Origin: Aphelenchoides besseyi
Lineage: Eukaryota > Nematoda > Chromadorea > Rhabditida > Aphelenchoididae
Direction: 5' to 3'
DNA length: 64,000 bases
NCBI GenBank assembly: GCA_024699855.1
Contig: JAMPIQ010000001.1
Span: forward strand, 3,596,001 to 3,660,000
Made by a program: the position numbers and the translations under genes. Under the pieces are notes generated by a model. The model had not been told where the DNA came from. It did not search any database and was given only the letters and a program-made list of their open reading frames with translations. Of this stretch, positions 16,869 through 28,254 are shown piece by piece. How positions within the stretch are numbered: the stretch's first letter is position 1; each line of letters starts with the position of its first letter.

Positions 16869-17427
16869 ATGGATCGGAAATTCTTTCTCGTAATGAGCGT
16901 ACTCTTCGTATTCAAAAATCATCTGACAGTGGACGCTGTTGCTGAAAGAAAACAAGTGCGTGGTCTCTCAAAGTTGTTTCCGATAAGTGCAAACATAATT
17001 TCGTTTTGTCGATCTTTTAATTTGAAAATCTTAATACCTTCAGAATCCTACTTTCGACATGCAAAGTCCTTATTGCACCGAACGAGAACCCTGTGGTTTT
17101 TACAGTTTTTCATTGACATCGAGATTTCCACTTAAATGGGTCAACTCGTGGTATGAAAGGCTTTTGAGTTCTGCGATAACCGTTTGTAGGTGCCAATGCA
17201 ATCCAGACTCCGAATGCGTTTACGATCGAACCGATTTGAAAATGCGGGTATATCGGCTGGCATGCATTCTGAAAGACGAGTACGTGGAAGCAAATGCCGT
17301 TGAAGCACTGATTGCCGATCATCGTAACTTGCCACCCGGAGAGAAACTTCAAATCGCCGAGTCACTTGGTATCTCGCCCACAGAACTTCGACGTAGACGA
17401 ATGTCTGAGAATCCAAAATCCAATTAA
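16869..17427 (+). CDS. Small secreted cysteine-containing protein
   Basis: A three-exon model starts at the ATG at 16869. It gives a signal peptide (MDRKFFLVMSVLFVFKNHLTVDA), then AERKQ joined to NPTFDMQSPYCTEREPCGF, an aromatic-rich stretch (RFPLKWVNSW), and CQCNPDSECVYD after the second intron. One more Cys lies in YRLACIL. The C-terminal 40 residues have no Cys and look helical (VEALIADHRNLPPGEK, SLGISPTELRRRRM), ending at 17427. The order C-x5-C-GF, then C-x-C-x6-C, then C resembles small secreted invertebrate peptides with a PCGW-type motif, but I cannot name the family. It is probably extracellular, and its function is unknown. The signal peptide and clean GT-AG joins make a real gene likely. 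Confidence 0.6.
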
Positions 17428-17726
17428 TCAACAAAACGAATTACTCATCAGTCGTTTTGACTATTCGTTTTCTTTACGTTAAACCTCATTTCTGTTTTTC
17501 GATCTCCACTTCGACGAAACCACCACGCTTCACCCACTTATCAACAGTTGATTACGAATAAACGTTTTGAAGAACCAAAAACAAAATTTCACTCGACTCA
17601 TCTTTTCGAAACTCAACTGCAAAACGAACAAAGCAAATCGTCGCAATGTGAAACTATGGAAACTTGTCAATTTACGTAAATTTTGTTCCAAAACCAAAAA
17701 TGCCAAACTAATCGTTCTAAGAAGTG

Positions 17727-18220
17727 ATGTCTACGGTCCTGATCACCCACAATGCATGTCGTGATAATGTCCGATCAGCGGTGCTTTCTAACGTCATTTT
17801 CGTTCAAATCGATTTCGAAAACTCGTCTTTGAAGAGCTTATTAGGTAAATTGCACTCGTTGAAAGAATCTACGTAATGATTCAGAAAAAATATTGAAATC
17901 GACTTCTCGAGCCCAAATTCGACATCTCGGTTTGTACGTGCAAACCAAACGTAACGGAACGTTGGCATTAAGTGGAAGTTCCGGAGCTGTGAGTTTACTT
18001 TCAAATTCTCGAATCGCAACCGTCTTCATTGCAGGCATTCAACCGCTCCAACTTAACCAAATCAAAATCCAATTTGAGTCGTTTTGTCAAAACTTTGGCG
18101 TCTGAGCGTTTTTTGCCCAATGGAACAACCATCGACTTTCTGATAAATAAACCCGTCGATGATCATACGGCTATTGCTAACACTCTCAAGAAAACGGTCG
18201 AACAGAAGGTAATCCAATGA
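17727..18220 (+). CDS. Unrecognised small protein, three exons
   Basis: An ATG at 17727 opens a frame (MSTVLITHNACRDNVRSAV) that stays open through two plausible GT-AG introns, 17845 to about 17885 and about 17990 to 18034. It ends at 18220 with about 130 residues. The alternating hydrophobic pattern (NVIFVQIDF, IRHLGLYVQT, GTLALSGSSGAAF, FLPNGTTIDFLIN) suggests an alpha/beta fold. There is no signal peptide or membrane segment. The order faintly recalls DUF4347-type domains, but I do not claim membership. The end is uncertain: a donor after EQK (near 18208) with an acceptor near 18268 would give a slightly different tail. It sits between a secreted protein and a kinase gene, which gives no functional hint. 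Confidence 0.45.
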
Positions 18221-18596
18221 TACACAATTAGAGTCATATCGGGAACTGTTTTCTTCATTAGTCTCTTTTTCTACCGAATGTCCATTTTCGTTTCAACTAA
18301 CAGCTGAAGCCTTGCAGTTTCATTTCGTAGTTTCTCAAGCTCTCTCCGGTTACTAAGCAATAGAAAACGTAAAAATTTTATTAAGACAAATCAGAATTTT
18401 AACCAACAAGCCAATTGAGTGTCCCGACAAAGTTCTTTTGAGTAAAAGGAACTAATCTTAGTTTGAAGATACGAGTGCGTTTTGTGGGCAACTTTACGAA
18501 AACAACGTCCAGCGATCGGTAAGCTACCACTAAACTTCGAGTTATTTCTTTGAGTTTAGTCGAATTGTTGAACTTTATGTGAACCCACGGAAACTT
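18221..18596. other. Intergenic, no gene seen
   Basis: This AT-rich stretch upstream of the NEK9-like gene shows no coding signal and presumably carries its promoter and 5' UTR. Confidence 0.45.
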
Positions 18597-21500
18597 ATGA
18601 CTACGACGGAAAAGTCGAAATCAGCGCAACATACTCGGCTTCCGAGTTATGTGCCCGCCAATTACGATCGAATTCGCGTGGTCGGCAAGGGCTCCTTTGG
18701 CTCTGCGATCTTGTACCGACGAAAAGACGATGATTCTCTGGTTATTCTGAAAGAGATTGTAAGTTTGTTAACTATTATTTCCAATCCGTTGATGTGAAGA
18801 ACATGCACGAACTGAGTCCTGCTGAACGGCAATTGGCATTGAATGAGGTCACACTACTCTCTCGTCTCGATCATCCAAATATCATAAGCTACTACGATTC
18901 ATTTGCTGAAGATGGTGTTTTGATGATTGAAATGGAATACGCGGTAAGAGTTATAAGAGAATGAACAATATAATCGATAGTTGCAGGAAGGCGGGTAAGT
19001 CACTTTCTAATAGATCGTTTGTTCAAATTACACTAAAGGACGTTGGCCCAGTTGTTAGCAAGACGAGAAGATTATCTTGAAGAAGGTAGATGATGAATAA
19101 TAAACGAGTTTTTAAGTTTGTTGTTCAGCTGAAATTATGTATCTTTTCGAACAAATGGTATCTGCTGTTGCTTATTTGCACGATAACGAGATTCTCCATC
19201 GGTACGATAATAAAATCATTTGCAAAAGCAAACGTTTTCAGAGATCTCAAGTCAGCGAACATTTTTTTAACTAAGGTTTGTTGATTAGAAGGCATTTTAC
19301 ATTATTTACAGGATAATTTGGTGAAAATCGGAGACTTTGGTATCAGCAAAATAATGGGCGCTGAGACCAAAGTGCAAGGTGCTCAAACTATTCTAGGAAC
19401 TCCATACTATCTTAGTCCAGAAATGGTTTGCAACACGTTTAGAAAAACAGTGTTTTCGGTTTAGTGTGAAGGAAAACCATATAACGAAAAAAGTGACATC
19501 TGGGCCCTGGGTTGTTGTTTATACGAAATGGTCTGCTTGCAAAAACCCTTTGATGCATCAAGTTTACCTGCTTTGGTTACAAAAATTGTTCATGTGAGTT
19601 TGCGTGAAGCGAATTTTAAATGCATTTTAGGCGAACTACGAACAAGTTAAGGGACCTTACAGCAACGAGTTGAAGTTGTTAATACGAGACATTTTTAAAA
19701 CGAATCCCGAACAACGTCCTACCGCATTAGATGTGCTTCGAAATGTGCAACGTCATCGTGCAATCAAGAACAAAACCGCAAAACGACCGAATTTTGTTGA
19801 AAGTCCACGACCAGCTATATGCTATTCGGTTCTTTATCAATTCGATATCGAAAAAGTCACGTTAAGTGCAGTTCCAACCTTACCCAACCGCATTAATATC
19901 AAACAAGTAAGCGATAAAGATTCTGTTCATGACATCAATGAATTCAGTTAGCCATAAGTCAAAGTCATTATGTCATTTTGACTTCAGACGCTCAAGTGTA
20001 AGTGTCGCATTCAGAACACATGCAATTAGACCTTCAGATACACCTGGGGTGAGAACAAAAACGGTCAGTTGGGACACGGCGACCGAAAGTCAAGGATATC
20101 CCCAACTATGGGTAAGATCTACAAAAAGGTATAATATTCTAGCATTTCAATTTAAGTTGACGCGTTGCAAGGTCGAAATGTTCAAAGGGTTGCTGTCGGT
20201 TAGTTCGCAGATTATACTTTATTTCACAGCAATTCGTAGGAGAATCGTTTACTGTTGTTTGTGCGGAACAAGGAATTGTTCTAATCTGCGGACATCGACG
20301 TTTTATTGGCATTGAAAATGCGGTAGACGACGCACTTCAGCCACGGCTTGTTGATGCTCTATTGCGGTAATAAGCGGCTTTTATTCGATTATAATGTTTA
20401 CGGGTCTAGAGAGAATATTTCTGATATAGCATGCGGAGATGAGCATATTATTGCGGTCACGGAAAGTGGACAAGTTTACGTGTGGGGTTGTGGTGCAGAT
20501 GGTCGATTGGGAACTGGAGATACGGATGATGTTACAATTCCACTCAAAGTAAATCTCTTAAGTTCAAACATTCATCGAATTTTAGTTGGACATTCCGACA
20601 AAGCAACTGATCTCGAATGTCAAAGCGGGACCTGATTGTTCGGCCTTAATCACAAGCTCGGGAACTATCGTTGTAATGGGCTCAAATCGACACAATAAAT
20701 TGAATTTAAACTATCGACAGGGTTTCTTCGCAAATGTTAAGCACGCAAAGGTGGTTTTAGCATCTGATTGAATTAACTTCTTTTGTAGTCGGATATTGCT
20801 AACATTCTCAAACCGACTCCATTGAAACCGTTTCCGTCGCGTGTTGTTGACGCGTGTCTTGGTTACAATCATTCGGGAGTTCTGTTGGAGAACGGACACG
20901 TTCATTTGTTTGGTCGGAACACAATGGGCGAGTTGGGTAACGGCAATCGACAGAACATGCAGTTTTGGATGGCTTATCGACCAGTAAAACCATTGGTTAG
21001 CAAAATCTGCGTTCAATTGATTTGTGGTAATGGCTTTACCATGGCAGCAACCGCCGACAATGAACTCTACTTTTGGGGAGCTAAAGGACTTGGAAGAACG
21101 GAGATTTCAACCGCAAGAGACGATAAATCGTAGACTTTAACGAAACCCAACACTGTTAGATGCTTCAGTTTAGATCTCGCGAATCCGCCAGACAATCCGG
21201 TCCTCGTTATAAATCAGCACGTAAAACGTGGCAATGGCGTAAATCGTACGAAAGTTGTGAAGATCTTCAAGAACAGTTGGCTGAAGCAGCGGTTACTCAA
21301 CCAACTTTGGTTATGAGATTAGATTCTGCTCGTACGGTCAGTGGGAAACGACCTTTCATTCGTTTGTCCTCTTTGGTTTGTGCAAATCGATATGTGATGT
21401 TGGCCATTGATACATCGCCGATGCTTCTCGAAGCAAAACAACCACCAAATACGAGGTATTTCAATGTAAATTACGATAATTAGTCAATTTAGTTTTCCTG

Positions 21501-22037
21501 TATCTACGCACGAACGTGAGTTCTTTAAACCAAAATTTCAACATCATTTCGATTCTTACAACTGTTTTAGGTCGACGATCTGCTCCCGAATTGGCGGGTA
21601 AGAGTTCGACTCAAGTAGCAACGTGGGTGCGAAAGGAAATGGACGATGCGGAATTTCTCTCCTACAGTCAACTAGTTTGTTGATGCGATTGTTGAATAGA
21701 AATGAGATGTTTAGAAACCAAAAAATGGATCTAATGATAAGACTTTGCGAGCTGAACAGCAACTAAAAACCGAAATCGAAAACCTGAAGAAACAAATCCA
21801 AGAGCAGAACAATACTTTTCGTGGTCATCAATCACAAATGTCTCTACTACAGGTAAGGGTTCTCATTGTTATTCATTCATACGCTTCTAGCAAAAACTGA
21901 ACGAGTTACAGCAATTGCAACGTCAAGCGATCTCCAATTCTCCTCCACCTGCTTATTCGAATGGAAAATGTGCTCCACGAACACTGAAGAATCCGTTTAT
22001 GCCTGAGGTTAAGACAAAAGTCTGCGTAATCATGTGA
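18597..22037 (+). CDS. NIMA-related kinase with RCC1 repeats (NEK9/NEKL-1-like)
   Basis: This is a Ser/Thr kinase of the NEK8/NEK9 group, which acts in mitotic spindle, cilium or endocytic signalling depending on the animal. The first true ATG in frame is 18597. The kinase domain runs [87 protein letters not shown] and [12 protein letters not shown]. The loop [10 protein letters not shown] closely recalls human NEK9. RCC1-type blades follow ([52 protein letters not shown]). A C-terminal coiled coil ([19 protein letters not shown], then [12 protein letters not shown]) ends near 22037, as in NEK9 rather than the shorter NEK8. At least twelve short introns are used. Catalytic residues look intact. 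Confidence 0.9.
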
Positions 22038-22058
22038 ATTTTGTTTCTTGTTAGCTCA

Positions 22059-22064
22059 AATAAA
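22059..22064 (+). terminator. Poly(A) signal AATAAA of the NEK9-like gene
   Basis: An AATAAA hexamer lies 22 nt after the NEK9-like stop codon. Confidence 0.6.
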
Positions 22065-22908
22065 TAGTATATTTGCTCATTGGACCCGAAACGATTCGAG
22101 TGACCACCGAACAACTGCTGACCATTCGGCGACTTTTAAAAGCCACAGGCCAACGGAACAGACGTAAGACAAATATGAGTGGGTGGGCAATCGGACTTGA
22201 TCCAATTCGTTTGGATTTCGTTCACGAGCGCCTGTTTCAGTTTGAAGATGAAAAAGCAACGAAGACTTCCAAGAGCAACGGCAGATGCGTGTACACACTT
22301 GCTTCGAGATTGTGAAGGCAAAACGACCGAGAGCCTCTGATTTGCTCTATCCGCTACATTCGAAACGTTTTTGCCGCCGCTTAGTCGACATTTTTGCATT
22401 GTTTTGCAAGTGGTTGAGACCAATTGGCTTTGCGCGTTTTTTTCGTCAAAGTAAACCGGATTTTGGTTTTCAATATGTCATTCACCATTCACATTACTCA
22501 GTCAGATCCTTTTTGAGCTTGAGAGTCGAATACTTTCGAATGTTTTTGTTATGCATATCAAATGTGTTGGGGCCACGATCACTCGACGAAAAAGCGCAGA
22601 TGGCGTCTCACTTCCATTGCTTTACGTTTCTCCTTTTCTGGCCTCCGATATGAATCACGATGACTGAAGAAACGCGGAAAATATGCAAGACACCAATTTC
22701 TCTTTTGTCGTACGTTTTTCCCATAATCACGTTTCTGTCCATAACCCGATACTAACCACAAACTACTCATCAAGCTATCAGATTACTAACCGAAAATGTG
22801 GACGCGATACGTGGAAGAGTTAACAGTTGAAGAGTTAGGTATTTTACTGTCGTGCATTCGAACAATAGACCTTATCCATTGACCAGAGCTTTTTGTAGGG
22901 TTTACAAA
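22065..22908. other. Intergenic, no gene seen
   Basis: Open frames of up to about 120 codons overlap on both strands (for example 22285-22653), but none has protein-like motifs or splice support. I regard this as upstream sequence of the LIM gene. Confidence 0.45.
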
Positions 22909-24229
22909 ATGTCGGTGGTCGACACACGACGTTCCGAATCGCGGACTTCGCGAATCAGTGCGCCGGGAGAACGTAAGTGTCTTCTTATCTTTGCTGTTGG
23001 CAAACAGTCCGAGAATTTCAGACGCTGATGCGGTGCAAAATACGTTGAAAGCGTTGGAGGAAGACGTGCACAAAACAACCGAGTTGATTCGACGTCGTCA
23101 TGAAGAGCAATTGCTCGAAAAGCGAACTTTTCAAAGGTAAACAAAACTAGATCTTACACAGAGATCTGCAATCAACATTGAAATTTGCTTTTGATTAATG
23201 ACACTGTTTGTAGTGAAATGATGGTCGATGGACGAATTTCGATTGATCCATCTGATGACTGGCTCAATTTGCGATTGAAATCCGTTTCCACGGACGACTT
23301 GAAAAACGAATTGGGACGCTTAAAAGGCGATCAACGTTCGTTCGTGTTCTTGTTGTTGTCTAAAAAACTAAATTTGTAGGACAGAACGCTGTGGTCGACA
23401 CTTTAGCCGCGTTGGTATACGATGTAAATGCGACTGCCGAAGTTTTACGTCGTGGATCGATGAAGCGCAAGAAGCCGAAAGTTACTGAGGTAATCAATGT
23501 TCCGTAATCTGCGTATATCCAATAAATTTTTAAGGAAGTGGAATATCGATTGAGACTTACACCAGCACCCGATGATGATACTCTCTATCATCACGAAGAC
23601 TATCCACCGGAAGGTAATTGAAAAGTAATGCGTAAGTAGAAATACTTCTTTAGAAACTGATGAGCCATTTACTGTTGAACACGTCAAGAAAGACTATGGA
23701 GTCGAGTTGACAGAATCACAATCGTAATATCAACTTTGTTGTCTTTTTGTGAACCTTGTATTTTAGAAGCAGTTTGAAGCGTCGAGCTCGTTCAACGACA
23801 CCACGTCGTGTCATCAACATTGAGGTTATTAGACGTTTGATACTAAACATGACCTTGTTTTCTAGGGATCACCACCCCCCGGAGCTCCAGCAATTTGTGC
23901 GTATTGCAATGAAGAGATCGACGGGGCCACGTTAACCGCTTTAGCACCAAACGCAGAGAAAGCTCAAAAGTTCCATCCTCATCATTTCATGTGTTGTTAT
24001 TGTCAAAAGGTTGGGAACTAATTTAAAACGTATAAACTTCGTATATTTAGGCATTGAATCTTCGTGGTACTTTTCGTGAAAACAATCGCCGTCCTTATTG
24101 TCACGAGTGTTTCTACAAACTTTACAACGGTTTGCTGTGAGTTTTAACTGATCATAAAAAGTTGACGATACGTTTGTTTTCAGTTACGAACCAGACAACA
24201 ATCAAATCCGAATCGAAAAACTCATCTAA
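22909..24229 (+). CDS. Protein with one C-terminal LIM domain
   Basis: The start at 22909 (MSVVDTRRSESRTSR) leads into an N-terminal helical, charged region (LKALEEDVHKTTELIRRRH). A middle section (NELGRLKGDQRS, TLAALVYDVNATAEVLRRG) and an acidic/Pro linker follow. The only clear domain is a LIM zinc finger: CAYCNEEIDG, then KFHPHHFMCCYCQKAL and RPYCHECFYKLY, which supplies the eight Cys/His zinc ligands of two fingers. The protein ends KLI at 24229. The architecture of one C-terminal LIM after a long non-LIM region is reminiscent of muscle attachment proteins such as nematode UNC-95, or of paxillin-type LIMs. The exact orthologue is not established. About eight short introns. It converges on the membrane-protein gene at 24359. 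Confidence 0.75.
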
Positions 24230-24293
24230 TCCAAAACAACGACCGTTCATTTTCGATTTGTTCAACTTTCAATTCTTATCACTGCCATAACAA

Positions 24294-24307
24294 AATAAAC
24301 TTTTATT
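24294..24307. terminator. Two facing poly(A) signals between convergent genes
   Basis: AATAAA on the plus strand (24294-24299) serves the LIM gene. AATAAA on the minus strand (TTTATT at 24302-24307) serves the membrane-protein gene ending at 24359. Two nucleotides separate the hexamers. Because cleavage occurs downstream of each signal, the two 3' ends are expected to overlap in antisense. Confidence 0.6.
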
Positions 24308-24358
24308 TACGACCAAAATGTACAGAAAGCAAAATGAAAACTGAAAGCTAATGAAATG

Positions 24359-26555
24359 TTAGAACTTTGCGTGTTTCTTAACCAAATAAGTTTTGTAAGG
24401 TTTTGCTTGACGTCGACGTACAACGAAAACAATAATAAGAGACATGAGAATAGAGATTGCAATTAAGAAGAAGGCCAAATACGCAATTATAAGAAACATT
24501 ACAGTTTGTGTTGCATGTCGATCTCCAATAGGATGCGGAGTAGTTGGATGAAATGCAGTGGTAACAAACGTATGCAAAGTATCACCAACAGATATTGATG
24601 GTGGTCCTGTTCTTGAGCGTCGAGTTGTTTCCTCTCGATTCCGACGACCAGGAAACGTCACTTCATTGGGATCATATACCGACTCTTGATCTTCTTCGTA
24701 AATTGTTTCACTGCTCTCACCATTTTCGTTAATGTGATGAACAGTAACACTAATAGGCGGTGGTTGAACTGAAATACGAATAATATGTTAAGCTTCTCGC
24801 TCTTACCCGCTTCACGATGTCCAAATACTAATCCTTGTCGACGGTATTCCATTTCTTCACCCGGATCGTCGTACTTTCGTATTTTAAAAACGTGTGGCTG
24901 TCCATGAAAAAGAGGTCCGTTTTGATCGATGTAATCCACGTAATCGCCTTCCGTTTCTTCCACTGTGCCGCTGTCAAAATTCACATTATAACGTTCATCT
25001 TTCCTTTCCCATAACTGATGGTCTGGCGATTCGGTTGGATGTAAATCAGGGCTTGTTGTCTAAAAAAAGAAAGTTAATGAAAACCTGATTGCTTTACTTT
25101 TTGAATCGGAATAGTAGTGCGTTGTGATTGACCATCGACCTCGTTCTTCGACAAATCTAGAGTACGTGATTTGTGCGAAATAAGATCCAATTCATCGATG
25201 GTTTGCTCGTGATTTGTAGTCTGATAGTTCAGACGCTCTCTGTAAACAACAATTTAAACTGTTCGATGTGAACAGAGAACTTACAGAGCTTCACGATACG
25301 ATTTTGTGTACTTAGCAGATGAGTAAAAGAAGTTTGGTCTAAAGTTTAATTTCACAAATTTACTTTTTTCTGTTACTCACGGAGTGTCCAGAAGATCTTC
25401 ATCAGAGGAGAAAAGCGATTTCTTTCCGGTACTTCGATCATCTTCGTTAATGGACGGCAGTGGAGTATGGGGTTGAGTGATGAAAATACCCGAAATTGGA
25501 GTTGTTTCGTGCTCATTGAGATGTCTTTTGACTGTTGATTTCGTACTGTCAAAAAGGTCACGAGCGATTTTTTGAAAGTCGTAGAGCTGAAACAACGATA
25601 TTGACACGAATCTGCTTGTTGCCTACTTGACAATAGTCTAGTAATCGATCTGTAAAGAGTTGGTCTCGTTTAGGGACAACAAACGATAGGAAGTAGTCAC
25701 GTAATGTGAAACGGTTGAAAAGATCGTCGGCTTGCGGACAGTGAGAGAACACTGCGTTGGCCAAACACATGCCTGAAATTGCAACCAACATTTAGAGCAA
25801 AATCTTAAACACAAACCATGGTAATGAAGGAAACGACAAGTTTCGTGAATCAGCATCTCACGACTCACATTCTTGGCTACTGATGGCAATTTCGTTTGTG
25901 CAAACTCATCGTCTTTTGCCAACTTGGACAAAACACGGAAACGTGTTGCTTCTTTTGCTGAAACAGAACACAATGAACAGTACGTAAACACAACATTTTC
26001 AGTAAGTGATTGAAAAGAACTTACCGAAAGAAGAGCAACGAACTTCTAGAAACGTGTGAAATCGATGTAAACATTGGAAATGTTTTAAGTACGCTGAAAC
26101 AGTAGTACTAATAACAACAGGAATAGAGTAAGAAACATACGAGAACTTGCAGTCACTTTTTTACATTTGCGACTCAAAGACACTCGTTGGTGATTGAATG
26201 GACTGTTCGAAACGTATCGACACTGTCGATCACAATCGTCGTAGTCCAAGAACTTCCAACATATAACACTGGCATCTTGAGCATTTGCATTGCGTATAGA
26301 CGTAGTAACTGAGTCGAAAGAATAACCCACACGTTTCAATGATCTGTCAAAGAGGCGTTCACATCGTGCTGTACAGTTCTTTTCCTGAAAACAAGTCAAT
26401 CGACTCAACGGAATGTGTAAACGTACGGCTATTTGATCGATGACTGGAACTGTGCTCGTACCGAAAACCGACTCAATGAAGAACAGGAAGAATTGAACAA
26501 AACAAAAGACCCGTAGAATAATTCGAAACTCTTCAAATCTAATGGTGATGATCAT
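24359..26555 (-). CDS. Type I membrane protein with Cys-rich ectodomain
   Basis: The start at 26555 gives a signal peptide (MIITIRFEEFRIILRVFCF, continuing FLFFIESVFG). The next exon is Cys-rich (EKNCTARCERLFDRSLKR, ASVICWKFLDYDDCDRQCRY). Further Cys follow in LKHFQCLHRFHTFLEVRC, ETCRFLHYHG and SHCPQADD. The middle is acidic and Ser/Thr-rich. A single transmembrane helix (VMFLIIAYLAFFLIAISILM) and a short basic cytoplasmic tail (RRRQAKPYKTYLVKKHAKF) end the protein at 24359. The spacing of Cys pairs recalls nematode chondroitin-proteoglycan-4 (CPG-4-like) domains; that is a guess. Topology is well supported. The exon join near 26085-26150 is the least certain part: the model uses a donor after ACTGCAA so that the frame continues as TYLKHFQC. 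Confidence 0.65.
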
Positions 26556-28254
26556 TTCAGCAAAACATTTAAATTTAGGACAACATCATTGTGGCCAACA
26601 ATCCTAAAAGTTTTTCAGTTAGTTCGTTAAGAACTTTTCTCGAAGAATATCAGTAAAAAGCGAATAATCAAAGAAGCAGTTAAAGTACTCAAAACTCGAA
26701 CTTTCACGGCATCTCGCTCTTGAACCCAACATTATTCGATCAAAAACATCTGCAGTCATAAGCAAAAGCTTTTCGTTGCACACTCTTGATCGAAATTTTT
26801 GTGGCGAGCTCTCGACCTGTTCAAAAGTCCAATTGTCTTTTGCTCATGAAACGTCATTTCCATTGAGTGCAATGGACCAGTGATTTTGATCAATAGCCTC
26901 AATTTCCACGCCATTCGAACTGCCACCGAACATGCAGCTGACGGCCACCAAGGAAAATATTTTCGTGAAGTATTTTGAGTGACGGAAGTCGAGAAAGCGA
27001 ACGCAACGAGCTGCAGTTGAAGAAATTGCTTGATCGCAAGTAGCAACTAAGCGATGATTGCGGAGTTATTGAAAGCAAATTAGCGGTCACTCTTCGCAGT
27101 CCTCTACTGGAGGCCGAAAACAGCGCAACGTCTGGCCACAAACAATGAGAGCAATGTTGTGATCATGCAGCTTTCAAAAATTCCGAGCACTCGTCCATCA
27201 TTTTCGGTAGGAACTCGTAACATTCACGCCTTCGAGCATCTCGACAGCACCTGCGGAACTCGTGGTTGTGGCGGCGAAATTACGATCAATTTCTGAAGCT
27301 TCCCAAATTGCCCGTTTATCATCTTGTAGTCGCAAACTTCAAGGAATGGCGGTTTGAAAACTGCAATCCGATCCGCTTAAGCGGGTCAACAAAAAACGTT
27401 TGAGATGCCAAGAAATTCGAGATGATCTTTCGGACGTGGTTTTTATTCTCAAGAAAGAAAAGTTACAATAAAATTCGAAAACACTGTGGACAAATTGAAC
27501 TTCGAATGACCGTCGATGTTGAAGACAGAAAGCAATAACGAGAATATTTCAACGTTGCCATTTGTGGCCGTTTTTTTGACTTTTGTTCGATTACCGGAAA
27601 CAATTACTCTGAGGTATACTGGTTTCCACGTTGTGCTCATTCGACTCTCGATGGAAATGCGAGGGTACAAATCGAATTGAAGTTTTTGTTTATGCGATTT
27701 TTCTTCCTCAATCACCTGCACAGTTTCTTTGTCACACAAAACTTTTAAATGAAAACGCAAAAAGCGGCGTTTCTTTCGCTTGTTTCTGCCAAATTTGTCT
27801 CCGCCGTCTTTTTGGCCGCGAGATTCGGTGGCCATTTTCGGAGAGACGTTTCTTTCGCCGGGAAGTTCGAAGACCTCCGTTCGCGATGCGCACGCGGGGA
27901 ATCTTTTCGGTTTAACGGCCGCCGACGCACCTGCTTTTTCATGCGCGGAATCGGGAGGCCGAACGAAAAAAGAGGATCGACGCGGAAAGTGGAATACAAA
28001 AACGCTTAAAATCAAAGGTTGTTCTTTGCGTCTTCGTTTTCGCTGATCTCCACTTATTTCGAAGTGATTCTGTCAACAACGACTTCCGATGAATAACTTC
28101 TTATCACTTTTCCTTAAATTCCTTGTTTTCGTAGACAGAGGTTCAATTGGATTCATTGATCGCTTTCTGTTCGCTGATAACATAAAGACGAGTATTTTCA
28201 TTGAGCTTTTTGCTCAATTCGCATTTCGTGTTCACTTAACAAACTTTGATTGTC
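26556..28254. other. 1.7-kb intergenic region with a CpG-dense block
   Basis: No gene is supported. The block around 27745-28006 is visibly rich in CG (about 34 CG by hand count), and long open frames arise there on both strands, including one of 188 codons on the minus strand at 27449-28015. That frame begins at TTG, is highly basic in its middle and has no recognisable motif. The region lies just upstream of the myosin VI start and is more likely promoter or leader sequence. Confidence 0.45.

Noticed and set aside
27449..28015. 188-codon minus-strand ORF
   Set aside because: It begins with TTG, lies largely in the CpG-dense block where stop codons are rare by composition, and has no motif or splice evidence.
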